62,000 nt of DNA, from positions 102,455 through 164,454 of the forward strand of contig JBBHKE010001484.1 of assembly GCA_037447655.1 (NCBI GenBank), written 5' to 3'. A model generated the notes under the pieces. That model searched no databases and was not told where the DNA came from. It was given only the letters and a program-made list of their open reading frames with translations. Position numbers and translations under genes: made by a program. Source of the stretch: Zygnema cylindricum. Taxonomy: Eukaryota > Streptophyta > Zygnematophyceae > Zygnematales > Zygnemataceae. The number at the start of each line of letters is the position of its first letter. The first letter of the stretch is position 1. Positions 9,885 to 20,865 of this stretch are shown piece by piece.

Positions 9885-10446
9885 TATTGAAAAGTAAGCT
9901 TTAGTAAGTCTTAGAAATTAGAGTTTAGGACTTAGAATAATTTTGGACACCAACTATTCAATATTGACCAAATTTAGTGTGGATTTTTGTAGTATCTACA
10001 CGAATAGTTATCTTTAAGTAAATAAGTGTGTAGGGCCGCCAATGAATGTGGACGTGATAAATATCTCACGGATTTTTTGGGTGTAGATATTGTTTCTACA
10101 CAATTCTGGTCTTAGTACTTAGATTTTTGTCCGTAGATATTTAGGTGAACCTTGTACCTACGTTTTAGATGTTTTCTAGATCTTTTGATTATTTAGTTCA
10201 ATTAGGATTCAGAAATTCGACATAGAATGTACATTCTACACACAGTTTAAAGAAATGAGAGCACTAAGTGCACTTTAAGGTGTTTTTCTGTTCTATTGTC
10301 CTTATTGTGGCTGTGGTTTATGATTGTCTGGTTGTAAGACCCCTGTCACTTAAAGCTACATATCTTACAACATATATCTAGTCAAATAGGTATTACTCTT
10401 TGGTTTCCTTCTGCTGCCATGTCTACAAATGGCTCTGTCTTTGCTG
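9885..10446 (+). repeat. copia-1 3' LTR, first part
   Basis: Matches the 5' LTR from 1696 to about 2256, including the gag ATG region (ATGTCTACAAATGGCTCTG). It is cut after TGCTG by copia-2. The remaining 63 bp lie at 17943-18005. Confidence 0.9.
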
Positions 10447-12518
10447 TGTAGAAATTAATGGTCTGTTTAAAGTATTTTCTAGATCTAAATAGAAATATAG
10501 AAAGAAGCCGAGGCAGTCTACCTCTAACTTCTCTCGTCAACTCTCAAACTTGTCGCAGTCACTGAGAAGTTGGAGAGGAAGATAGAGCCATGGCTACCTA
10601 GGCTATCTAGAGGTTTACAAAAATTATATATATTAGTTTATTTACCGTTGGGTTTTTTACAAAAAGAGTATCTGTTTATCCCAAGATTTGATCCTCTTAC
10701 TTGCCGGACGGTAAGCTGCTGGTAGCCGGTAGCCTTAACCGTTAAGTCTAGTCATAGTGTTACGTATTATAGGGTTTAATAATTACTTAAACATTAATAC
10801 GTAGGATAGTTCATTTAACTGAAACAGTTTTACGAGAGACATAGATCCAGTAATGTAAAAGTACGGATTACGGTACGGATAAAAAATGAATACGGCGCAT
10901 TTATTTCTTTAGCGAAACTGCAATTGTGTGTCCTCCATTGGACTACAAAATACAGGAAGCCTCTAGATAGTATTTAACTAACCCACTTTAAGCCACGACC
11001 ACTTCTGCCCAAGAAGGCAAACTAAGAATTTGACTACACCCCTAAGTAGCCTAGACTCCCCTGATTCCGCAGCAAAAAGAATCACTGAAAACGGCCAACC
11101 AGGCGATAAGTTATGAGCTGCCAAAAATGCCAAGTTTATACAAAGCTCTCTTAGAGAGAGGTGTCTGTCTACCAAATATTTCCTAAGTCCTAAATCCCTC
11201 TCACAACCCCTATCTACTAAAGTACGAGCCAATCGTATTACTGTAAAGTACAGAAAGGTACTATGGCCGATGTACTTTCTGTACGGCCAGTGTACGACAA
11301 CGCTCTTGAGTGGACGCGTGTCATTTTTCCACTTGTCCGTATTTCCTCCGGCATTCCCGCGACCGAATGTCATCCTTCCACGCGGCGCCACGTCATGCCA
11401 CGTCCATAAAATCCAAAGTGACCATTCCGCGATCTCGGCGACGACGTGCGCCGTCGAATTAAATCCGACATTAAATGTCGACCGTTCAAAGTGTCTGTTT
11501 CATTTGTTTCGTGCGAAATGACGTTTCGCACTAAACCTTAACAAGTCCTATGTTCGTTTCGTTTCATATTCCAGTTACATCATTTCGATACTATACAACA
11601 GTTTATATATGAATGAAACCCTATATTATCTAACAGGCTTCTACGACAGACTGGTTAGAGCTAACGGCTACGCCGCGCTCTACCGGTCGGGGGTTCGAGT
11701 CCTGCCGGACTCAACCTTTTGTTGAGAGTGACTTAAGTCACTCTTTAGTCCTTCCTATGGAGCTGAGGCAGCCATGGCTCCATCGCTCTCTCTCTCTTTC
11801 AGTGACTACAACAAGTATGGGGGAGAGAGAGAAGAGATGGAGGCAGGCTGCCATCATTTCTTATATATGTTTCCGCTAATTTATTTTAAACTAGAAAATA
11901 CTAAAACTACTTATTTCAACAACAAATACCGCGCATGTATTTATTACGGCTACGATTTAATGTGAATTTAATCCGACTGCCGGAATTAACACCGAGATCG
12001 AGGAAGAGAATTTCGGCGGTTTGTGGTCATCGCCACATCGGATGACACGTGGCCAAATTACATTGGATCGTGGTATATCTGGAGATTACTGCACCGAATC
12101 CGGATATGACAAATGTCGACATTTAGGCCATGTCGTACAATGTTCGTACAGAAAGTACACCGGCAGTTGTTCTTTTGTGTACGGAAGTGTACTGTGATTG
12201 GCTCCGTATATCAGTAGATAAAGTCTGTGAGAGAGATACGACTTAGAAAAATTAGGAGATAGGACCCGCTCTCCCAAAGAGCTTCTGTACAAAAGGTCAA
12301 CTTTGACCCTCCATAACTTACTGCTCAGAGGAGCAAATTCAGAGATTCTTTTTGCTATCGACTCACGGGAGTCTTGCCTTTACAAAAGTGAAGTTGGTCA
12401 AAGTTTTTTTTTGCCACGGTGGCAGTTGTTCTTGATGAAACACAAAGGGGTCAGGGTTATCCTAGAGGCTTCTTGGAAGTTGTCCACTCAGAGGACTTAT
12501 GGAGGTCTCACAGTTTCA
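10447..12518 (+). repeat. copia-2 5' LTR with a 1-kb insert
   Basis: 10447-10913 matches 16870-17337, and about 11923-12518 matches 17340-17937. The stretch between them is absent from the 3' LTR. It ends CAGTTTCA, followed by the primer site. The Gag ATG (12499) is again within the LTR. Confidence 0.85.
10914..11922. mobile_element. Insert in the copia-2 5' LTR, with inverted LTR-like sequence
   Basis: Absent from the 3' LTR. About 11150-11330, read on the minus strand, resembles the copia-2 LTR around 17530-17680 (GTACAGAAAGTAC, a GATTGGCTCGTAC stretch, GTGAGAGGGA). This suggests a related LTR inserted in reverse. It also holds a short hairpin, GTGCGAAATGACGTTTCGCAC in effect, at about 11512, and a B-box-like GGTTCGAGTCC near 11692. 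No clear target duplication was found. Confidence 0.5.
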
Positions 12519-14000
12519 GGCTTTGGGCCCACCCTCTAGGGTACCAATCTTTAATGGAACTGGCTTCATATACTAAGAAAGTATGATGATATGAGCTCTA
12601 TGCGAAAAAAGGTTTTGGGGGATAGTGAGTGGACGATTGGGGCGTCCATCAAGTCTCGGAATTCCTCCAGGGTTTGAAGGAAGCAGATTCACAAAGAAAA
12701 GAGGTCCATCTTCAACGGAGGAGATAGAGGAAAGAGAGGTGGTGGACAAAGGAGCGGAGAAGGAGACGACCACACCAATAGCAACCGGTTCAGCATTCAT
12801 GTTACCTATTTCGAGGAACGAGGAGAATGATACTCAAACCTGGGATTTCAACAATATGGCGGCAAAACACTTCATCTTACGCCATCTTAGTCAAGGACTT
12901 GCATGTCTTCATTTGGAGGGAGAAAGGGCATCCGATCTGTGGATGGCTTTCATAGAGATGTACCGAAGTGGTACGATTCAACAACAACATTTGGCTAATC
13001 AGAAAGTTAAGGAATATGTATATAAAGGGGGGAAAATGTTGGATTTTTGCAATGAGCTTGCTACACTCTTCATGGAGCTAGAGAGTGAGGGAAAAGATTT
13101 TAGTGAAAAACAAAAGGTTAACTGTTTACTGATGAAGTTACCCGATGAGTTCGAGAACATAGTCAACCGTGTGCCGGACTTACCGCACCCAAGGTGGATA
13201 TGGAACTCAGTGGTAGGGATGATTCTTGTTCAGGATAATACGATTAAGATTCGAAGGGGAGGAAAGAGTGGCCAAGCCTTGGCAACTTCGACCGATTGGA
13301 GGAACAAAGATTCCCGGAAACAGGTCGGAAGGTGTGGGAAAGAGAGCGGAAAAATCAGGCCGACGAGTTGGGACCAAGGGCTCCCAAAGGTTTATGTCAT
13401 TTTTATAAGAAACCTGGGCAGTATATGGTAGAGTGCACTAAGCTAACCGACCTTCGGTTAAAGGAGGGGCAGACCGGTGGTCCCCCGAGAGGAAAGAAAA
13501 AGGCCCTTGTGACACAGGTACATGAGGCGGAATCCGAGGACAAGGACGATAAGCTCCTTTTAGATGAGGAGTTGGAGGCGAAAAACGAGGTCGAAATACC
13601 ACGAAGGCAGAAATGTACTTACGGTGGATTCAAAGGTAAAGCAAGCTGGATTGTAGATTCAGGTGACTCCATACACATGTGTAAGGATAGGCACCTGTTC
13701 ACTAAGATAAGAAATATTCCCACCGTAGAGATAGAGTATGGGGATGGGAGGATAGTCACCACTACTCTTGTAGGATCGGTAGATTTGAAAGTGTTAGTAG
13801 AACGAAAAACATCCATAGTAACATTCTCCGATGTATTGTTTTTTCCGGAGCTGAACAAAAACCTCATCTCTACATCCGTATTAGATGATAAGGGTTTTTT
13901 TACTAGCACTAGGGAAGGAGTCTTTACTGCTAGTTTTGAGGAGGATGTCTATTTTATTGCTGAGAAAGGTAGCCATGGGATGTTTAGGCTGATTTTAAGT
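12499..14000 (+). pseudogene. copia-2 Gag and protease
   Basis: From the ATG at 12499 the start reads MEVSQFQALGPPSRVPIF, aligned with copia-1 Gag, then stops. The Gag core is open from 12625: MAAKHFILRHLSQGLACLHL and CLLMKLPDEFENIVNRVPDL. A frame change near 13300 leads to a damaged zinc knuckle, CHFYKKPGQYMVEC, where one Cys is Tyr and the His is Gln. The protease reads SWIVDSGDSIHMCKDRHLF, with DSGD where DSGA is usual. The element is dead. Confidence 0.85.
12519..12533 (+). promoter_or_regulatory. copia-2 primer-binding site (half initiator tRNA-Met, degenerate)
   Basis: GGCTTTGGGCCCACC follows the LTR end and matches the copia-1 site at 13 of 15 positions. Confidence 0.65.
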
Positions 14001-14029
14001 AATGAAACGAAGAAACTTTATTATGCTGG

Positions 14030-15234
14030 TGTTCATGATATTATGATGTGGCATAAGAGGCTTGGGCATGTGAATCTAGATAAGTTAAGAGAGATGAAAA
14101 AGATGGGAGTGGTGGAAGGGATTAAGTATAGTGAGAGTGATAATATAAGTGATTTTGTGGATGTTCTCAAGGTAAAGCACACAGATTACCCTTTCCTAAA
14201 ACAGCCACCTATAAGGGAGAAAAAATTATAGATCTAGTACACACAGATATTTGGGGACCGGCTATAGTGCCCTCACCGGGGGGGATGAGATTTATGATGA
14301 CTATCACTGATGATTAGTCTCGGTATTACGAGGTGTATTTTTTGAAAAACAAGTCAGAAGCTCAAGATTGTTTTAGACAATATAAAGCATGGAGTGAAAA
14401 ACTCTATGAAACTCCAATCAAGAGAGTAAGGAGTGACAATGGTGGGGAGTATACTTCTAACCAGTTTGAGGATTTTTTGAGGGAAGATGGGGTTCAACAC
14501 CAAAAGACATTTCCAGAAAACCCTGAACAGAATGGGGTAGCTGAAAGGTTAAATAGAACACTAAGTGATAGTGCTAGAAGTATGTTGTCAAATAAAAAGA
14601 TAGGATAAAGGTTTTGGGCAGAAAAGCAATGAACTGTGCTAATTACCTCAAAAATAGAGTTCTTACTTCAGCTATAAAAGATCAAACACCTTATGAGAAA
14701 TGGATAGGCCGGAAACCAGACATATCGCACTTAAAGGTTTTCGGTAGTCAAGTATTCAGTCTAGATACAGATCAGTCTAATTGGAAGCTAGATCCTAAAG
14801 GAAAACCGGGATACTTGTTAGGATATGAGGGGGATGATAAAGGATATAGAGTTTATGATCTAAAAAAGGAAGATATAATCTTAGTAAAGCATCTAGTAGT
14901 TATGGATGAAAGAAAGTCTATGGATCCCTTCAAGTATACAAAGTTAGTAAAAATCAGATTTGAGTCAAAAAATTCCGATGACTTTGAGCTTCCTAACTAT
15001 CAAAGTTTTAGAGAAGATGACATTCTTGCAGGTACAAATCAGACCAAAAAGGACTCGGCTGTGGAAACTCCAGTAACAACTCTACCCGAAGCACAAGACG
15101 TGGTAGAAATTGATTCGGAATCAAGGGATAGGGGAGAAGCCGAGATTGTTCGAAAGAATCCACAAGAACCATCTATTCCGGCCTCAGATTTTGAGGGAGG
15201 AAGGAGAAGTAGCAAAAGATTGCAAGAAAAATAG
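14030..15234 (+). pseudogene. copia-2 integrase
   Basis: HHCC start MMWHKRLGHVNLDKLREM, a scrambled Cys pair, then in other frames HTDIWGPAIVPSPGG, RSDNGGEYTSNQFEDF and NPEQNGVAERLNRTLSDSAR. After a stop at 14606 it resumes with AMNCANYLKNRVLTS, TPYEKWIGRKPDISHLKVFG and GYLLGYEGDDKGYRVY. Stops at about 14317 and 14606 and several frame changes disable it. Confidence 0.85.
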
Positions 15235-15269
15235 GTTAACAACAAGGTAACAAAACTATCTCATCAAGA

Positions 15270-16861
15270 TGAACCTCAGACTTATGGAGAGAGGATGACT
15301 TGTCCAGAAAGAAATCAATGGAAGACAGCCATCAATGAGGAGATGGCCTCAATTATGGCAGCCGATACTTAGGAGCTGGTGGATTGTCCACCTAACCGAA
15401 AACCAATCGGTTCAAAGTGAGTTTTCAAATTAAAACTGAATCCAGATAACACAATCGAGTGCTACAAGGCCCGACTAGTGGCAAAGGGATTTACACAAAA
15501 GAAGGGAATTGACTACGGGGAAACCTTTGCCCCGGTGGTCAGATTTCCCTCCGTCCGCATACTTCTCAGCTTGGCAGCAGCGGAAGACATGGAAGTGCAC
15601 CAGATAGACATCAAAACAACCTTTTTGCATGGAGAATTGGAAGAGGAGATCTTCATGCGACAACTCGAAGGTTTTGTGGAGGAAGGAGAGGAGAGTAAGG
15701 TATGCCGACTGATTAAATCTCTTTATGGTTTGAAACAGGCGCCTCGACAGTGGAATAAGAAGCTTGATGAGTTTCTTACCGGTCAAGGATATATCCAGAT
15801 CAGCTCAGATCACTAAATCTATGTTTTCGAAGATGAGGAAGGTTTTATATTTATTGCAATTTATGTTGATGATTTACTTGTCTTAAGTAAACCAATGGAA
15901 AAAATTAATAAACTGAAAACCGATCTTAAAGGGAGATTTGAAATGAAGGATATGGGGGAAGCAAAATTTATTTTGGGAATTCAAGTAGAAAGAGACCGAA
16001 AAAGAAAAATTATAAGATTGACTCAAAAAGAAGCAATAGGGAACATGCTTGAAAATTTTCAGATGGATAAAGCTAATAGTTGTACAACTCCAATGGAGTT
16101 GAAGAAAAGAAGTGAGGGGAGAAAGGAAGAAGGAGTCATAGTCTTAGACGAGGAATTATCTCTTGAAGAACATAAGTTCATGCAAACTATTCCTTACAGG
16201 CAAGTAGTGGGAAGTCTAATCTATTTTATGAATTGTACCCGGCCGGATTTAGCTGCAGCTGTAGGAGTGCTGAGTAGAAGTCTAAATGCTCCAACTAAGA
16301 GGGATTGGGAGGCAGCTAAGAGAGTCTTTAGATATTTGATAGGAATAAAGGATCTATTGTTGCATTTGGGTGGGGAGAATACTGATATCACTACTTGGAG
16401 TGATGCCAGTTATGGTGATGCTCCGATGAGGAGATGCACTTCTGGATATGTATTATATGTGGGTGATGGGGCTTGCTGTTGGAGTAGCAAACAGCAAAAG
16501 GTTATTGCTCAGTCCACCATGGAGGCTGAGTATATGGCCTCTTGCTCTGCTGTAAAAGAATTGATGTGGGTCAAGTGTTGCTTTGTGAGCTTGGTCACCT
16601 TAAGAGTGGTGTGCAGAAAATATTTTGAGATAATCAGGCAGCAATCGCTATTTCTGCCAATCCTAAACATCACTTTAAAACCAAACACATGGACATTAGA
16701 CTCAGCTTTGTTATAGAAAAAGTAGAAAACAAAATTATCAGTTTAGAGTACCGACCAGATAATGAGATGGTAGCACATATGATGACCAAACCTGTGCCTT
16801 CCCCTAAGCTAATTTTGTGCAGGGAGAATTGTGGTCTAAAATTAAAGATTGACTATAAAAT
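15270..16861 (+). pseudogene. copia-2 reverse transcriptase and RNase H
   Basis: RT pieces: ARLVAKGFTQKKGIDYGETF, VRFPSVRILLSLAAAEDMEV, TFLHGELEEEIFMRQ, KSLYGLKQAPRQWNKKLDEF, AIYVDDLLVLS. RNase H: PYRQVVGSLIYFMNCTRPDL, WSDASYGDAPMRRCTSGY, CCWSSKQQKVIAQ, STMEAEYMASCS, then a frame change near 16600 before the tail PVPSPKLILCRENCGL. Stops occur at about 15370, 15418 and 15814. The catalytic YVDD is intact, but no single frame covers the enzyme. Confidence 0.88.
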
Positions 16862-16869
16862 AAGGGGAG
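16862..16869 (+). promoter_or_regulatory. copia-2 polypurine tract
   Basis: AAGGGGAG sits directly before the 3' LTR start at 16870. Confidence 0.75.
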
Positions 16870-17937
16870 TGTAGAAATTAATGGTCTGTTTAAAGTATTT
16901 TCTAGATCTAAATAGAAATATAGAATGAAGCCAAGGCAGCCTACCTGTAACTTCTCTCTTCAACTCTCAAACTTGTCGTAGTCACTGAGAAGTTGGAGAG
17001 GAAGCTAGAGCCATGGCTACCTAGGCTATCTAGAGGTTTATGGGAAATATATATATATTAGTTTATTTACCGTTGGGTTATTTACTAAAAGAGTAAGTGT
17101 TTATCCCAGGATTTGATCTTGTTACCTGCCTGACGGTAAGTTGCCGATAGCCGGTAGCCTTAACCGTTAAGTCTAGACATAGTGTTACGTATTATAGGGT
17201 TTGATAATTACTTGAACATTAATATGTAGGATAGTTCATTTAACTGAAACAGTTTTACGGGAGACATAGATCCAGTAATGTAAAAGTACGGATTACGGTA
17301 GGGATAAGAAATGAATACCGCGCATTCATTTCTTTAGCAATACAAATACCGCGCATGTATTTATTACGGCTACGATTTAATGTGAATTTATCCGACAGCC
17401 AAAATTAACGCCGAGATCGCGGAAGAGAATTTCGGCAGTTTGTGGTCATCGCCACATCAGATGACACGTGGCGAAATAACATTGGATCGTGGTATCTCCG
17501 GAGATTACTGCACCGAATCCGGATATGACATGTGTCGACATTTAGGCCATGTCGTACAATGTCTGTACATAAAGTACACCGGCAGCTGTACTTTTGTGTA
17601 CGAAAGTGTACTCTGATTGGCTCCGTACATCAGTAGATACAGTCTGTGAGAGAGATAGGACTTAGAAAAATTAGGAGATAGGACCCTCTCTCCCAAAGAG
17701 CTTCTGTACAAAAGGTCAACTTTGACCCTCCATAACTTACTGCTTAGGGGAGCAAATTCAGAGATTCTTTTTGCTATCGACTAAGAGGATATTTGCCTTT
17801 ACAGAGGTGAAGTTTGTCAGAGTTTTTGTTTGCCAGGGTGGCAGTTGTTCTCGCTGAAACACAAAGGGGTCAAGATTATCCTAGAGGCTTCTTGGAAGCT
17901 GTCCACTCTGAGGACTTATGGAGGTCTCAGAGTTTCA
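16870..17937 (+). repeat. copia-2 3' LTR (1068 bp)
   Basis: Starts TGTAGAAATTAATGG and ends GAGTTTCA, followed by the TGCTG duplication. It matches the 5' LTR apart from the insert. Confidence 0.9.
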
Positions 17938-17942
17938 TGCTG

Positions 17943-18005
17943 GTGCAAGTGTGACGCCTAGTGGGAGTGGAACACAGCCAAGTCACATCCCTATGTCGTT
18001 CAACA
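17943..18005 (+). repeat. copia-1 3' LTR, last part
   Basis: GTGCAAGTGTGACGCC continues the LTR cut at 10446 and ends TTCAACA, as in the 5' LTR at 2322. The gypsy element resumes after TATTT. Confidence 0.88.
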
Positions 18006-18010
18006 TATTT

Positions 18011-19212
18011 CCATGTCATATTCTTTTAAAATAAGAGCCCAACGAGCTAATTTGCCGGATAGCTTGTCATTGGTCATGAGCCAATGCAATGGTTGATGGT
18101 CAGTAAGAAGGGTAAAAGGCTTGCCATATAGATAATGTCGGAAAAGCACAATACCCCAAACTGCGGCAAGGCATTCTCCCTTGTAACTACAGTAATTTGA
18201 TTTCTCTTGATTGTTGCTTCTACTGGCGTAGGCCACCACATATTCCTCACTTGTGAGTTCGCGTTGAGTTAGGATAACAGCAATACGGCGCTTACCAAAG
18301 TCAGTCTGTAGACAAAACGGTAATTTATGATTTGGGGGAATGAGGATGGGAGCGGTGGACCATGCGTCCTTTAATCCCTGAAATGCCTGTATTTTAGAGG
18401 GTCCCCACGTGAACGGGACTGATTTCTTCAAGAGTTCATTTAATGGAGATGCAAGTGTGCTGAAACTAAAAAGAAACCGCTGGTAATAATTGGCTAACCC
18501 TAGAAATGTACCCAGGCTAGTCAAATCAGTTGGAGCTGGTAGTTTACTAATTGTTTCCACTTTGACTTCTAGCAGGGTAATTTCCTCGGACAAGAAAAAG
18601 TGCCCAAGGTATGGGACCCCTTCGACCCCAAAGGTACATTTTGCAGGATGACATTTAAGTCTTTCATTTTTTAATTCCTTCAACACCCACTCTATATGCA
18701 CTGCATGTTCCTCTATAGAGGCTAAAGTAATAATTAGATCGTCGATATAGCAACGGGCAAACTTACATGCCTCGAAGACTGAGTCGATGACTTTCTGGAA
18801 TACTGCCAGTGCAATTTTCAGTCCAAAGGGCATAACCGCCCATTCCCAACGTCCGTCATTACCCCAAAATGCAGTTTTGTGTCGATCTTTTTCCTCTATT
18901 TCAATTTGATTAAATCCCTGTCGTAGATCTGAGATGCTAAAATGTTTAGCTCCGCCCATGTGATCAAAAATGTCCTCGGCCAACGGCATTGGATGTCGAT
19001 CTTGGATTGTACGTGAATTCAGTTCTCGATAGTCCCCACACATGCGACGTTCTGCAAAATTCCCCTCCGTGTCTTTTTTACGAGGCATGACGGTGGGAGC
19101 CGCAAAAGTGGAATCGGACTTATAAATCAAACACGCCTCTTCTAACTCTGCACATCGTTTATCTACAGATTCCCATTCAGTTTTTGATAGACGATGCTTG
19201 GGCTTAAATATA
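18011..19212 (-). pseudogene. Ty3/gypsy reverse transcriptase and RNase H
   Basis: Open for 400 codons on the minus strand. RT motifs in order: STFAAPTVMPRKKD, RRMCGDYRELNSRTIQDRHP, DIFDHMGGAKHFSISDLRQG (first catalytic Asp), WEWAVMPFGLKIALAVFQKV, ARCYIDDLIITLAS (YxDD catalytic pair), GVPYLGHFFL. RNase H follows: FCLQTDFGKRRIAVILTQ (Asp), YKGECLAAVWG (Glu), FTLLTDHQPLHWL (Asp). It ends EYDMEI at the copia-1 insertion. Unlike its neighbours it holds no internal stop; a TAA at 19213 separates it from upstream codons. It copies the element RNA into DNA. Confidence 0.92.
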
Positions 19213-19750
19213 GGTTAGTCATCTTCCTGGTCAATAGACATGTTATAAGTGGTGTGTCGACCTAAGTCTTTCATGGAGAAAGCAAATGCGTCTACGTTTC
19301 GGTTTATGACTTTATCTAAATGTTCGTGTTTTGGTTTTGTTAGTCCCGTTCCGAATTTCCATGTCGGTTTTTCGGGCATGGTGATGATCATAGCCTCTAT
19401 GGCTTGTGCAAATGCTAGCTACTTATCCGTTATTAAAGAGTGTCCCAACTCATACTCGATTGGGAGCTGATGCAAACAATTTACTGCGTGCTGCCAACTT
19501 CTAGATGGGAATGCAGCTGTCCAGTGTGGTGATGCCCGTACCGGTACTTGAGATCTAACGGCCGTGTATGCTAGGAGAAACCAACTCATGTGACTAGGTT
19601 CCAAATAATCATAAATAGTGTGATCTGTGTCAGACTTAGCGGGGAAAGGAAAAAGAGCGAGCTGAAAAGTTGTACCCCAAAGAGAAGGTGAGGATTTGGA
19701 AGCTGTCTGTTTAAATGGTGTATGCCCCACCCCCAGCTGATTGAGACGGA
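19213..19750 (-). pseudogene. Gypsy polyprotein linker between methyltransferase and RT
   Basis: Same frame as RT: YDYLEPSHMSWFLLAYTAV, then LITDK, a stop at 19419, MIITMPEKPTWKFGTGLTKP and ISMKDLGRHTTY-like residues up to the TAA at 19213. I recognise no domain. It is probably the tail of the methyltransferase module and the RT lead-in. Confidence 0.5.
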
Positions 19751-20865
19751 TGGTTTTGTAAGTATCGACCGGCTAAAAACCCCATGCCTAAGACAAATGA
19801 TAGTGATTGGGGATCCATGACACGACCAAGTAAGGTGCAGCGCTGCCTCTCGGTGAGTCCTGGAGCAGTAGTGGTGCTTGAGATGAAATGTAAAAGAAGT
19901 TCTCGTTCTGCCGCATTAGGTTCTTCTAAGCTGCATGTATGAGTATTCTGAAGCATGCCCGGTCCATTATGTGAGTATGCGTGAGAGTGTGGATATGCAA
20001 CTAGTGTAGGCAGTGCACGTAGTGGCTAGCGTGAGACGTTAAGACCAAATGCAGAAGGATAGTCGGTCTCAATACGAGTCTGGACCTTATGAAATGGAAG
20101 AAGTGCATCTTGAATGGAAAGGTTAGGTGGTCAGACAGCGAGATTAGCCTCTCAGAGCCAACCTTTGTCCACCAGGCTAGCCCACTTGGCACAAACTCGG
20201 TGGGCCAGCGAACTGTGACGTGCGGCATCGATAATTAACGCTGGTCCAATCAATGGATCGATCCGTTTGTAATCTGCGAGAACCGTGGGTCAGGGATCAT
20301 TATAAGCTGCGATATTTTCTAAGATGTATCCGAAAGGACGATCCAGCTTTTGGATGAAGTGGATCAGACGAACCACCTCGAAGAACAGCGTAGTACGCGG
20401 ATCAGCGAGACCTAAACCTTTCCCGTCCCTAGACATACCCTGACATTCCCGACCCGCAAAGAGGAGATCAATTAGATCCTATTCCATTAAATGATGATTT
20501 CCTATTAGCCAAATATCCTGTGGCAAAGCCGAATGCATATCGTGAAACGTCGACTAATGTAAGAGATGAGGATACTAAGGGTGCAAGACTTGACAATGGT
20601 GCAACTGAGCGCGTCTGGCCAAAGGATCAATATCTACGGAATAGTAGTGCTTTATCAGAAGACTGTTTCGAAGGCAAGAGAGAAGTGAACTCCCTATTCC
20701 TGCAAAAAGGTCCAAGATAACGAGACTGTTTTGGTGAGGTTGTAAATTGACCGCTGTCCATTTAATTGGCAAGAACCCGGACGGATCCATCGTAATGGAG
20801 GGTGAATCTGGAATACTAGATAAAAGAATCGGTATAGTAAATTTATAAAGATGGTCAAACTTCAA
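19751..20865 (-). pseudogene. C5-cytosine DNA methyltransferase domain within the gypsy element
   Basis: One minus-strand frame shows the C5-methyltransferase motifs in order: motif I VILDLFAGIGSSLLSCL (SAM site), YYSVDIDPLARRAQLHH (motif II-III), motif IV LLFAGRECQGMSRDGKG with the catalytic Cys at 20443-20445, RTTLFFEVVRLIHF, motif VI GYILENIAAY, motif VIII ALIIDAARHSSLAHR, and the end LPTLVAYPHSHAY, NAAERELLLHF, RQRCTLLGRVMDP (IX-X). The spacing and the FFE/AHR boxes resemble DNMT3-type enzymes. Pro of the usual PCQ is Glu here. Seven in-frame stops (20575, 20554, 20479, 20290, 20152, 20131, 20026) inactivate it. It lies between protease and RT, so it is part of the retroelement and not a host gene. 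Confidence 0.85.

Larger units (their letters stand above)
10447..17937 (+). mobile_element. Ty1/copia element copia-2, inside the copia-1 3' LTR
   Basis: Bounded by LTRs that start TGTAGAAATTAATGG and end TTTCA, flanked by the perfect 5-bp duplication TGCTG at 10442-10446 and 17938-17942. Removing it restores the copia-1 LTR. It carries gag, protease, integrase, RT and RNase H, all broken by stops and frame changes. The 5' LTR is about 1 kb longer than the 3' LTR because of an internal insert. Confidence 0.92.
1696..18005 (+). mobile_element. Ty1/copia element copia-1, rearranged and interrupted
   Basis: A plus-strand copia element bounded by LTRs of about 626 bp (1696-2322, and 9885-10446 plus 17943-18005). 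The LTR ends TATTGAA and TTCAACA are near-perfect inverted repeats. Inside are gag, protease, integrase, reverse transcriptase and RNase H fragments. It is enlarged by two later events: the reversed copia-R remnant with a 1.8-kb duplication, and copia-2 inserted in the 3' LTR. The reading frame is broken many times. Confidence 0.88.

Noticed and set aside
11640-11725. Possible tRNA gene near GGTTCGAGTCC
   Set aside because: A T arm and B box can be seen, but no acceptor stem or standard anticodon arm folds on either strand. At best it is a tRNA-like relic.
19751-20865. Stand-alone host DNA methyltransferase gene
   Set aside because: It is flanked on the same strand by gypsy protease and RT, with no own start, intron or promoter, and it shares the element's state of decay.
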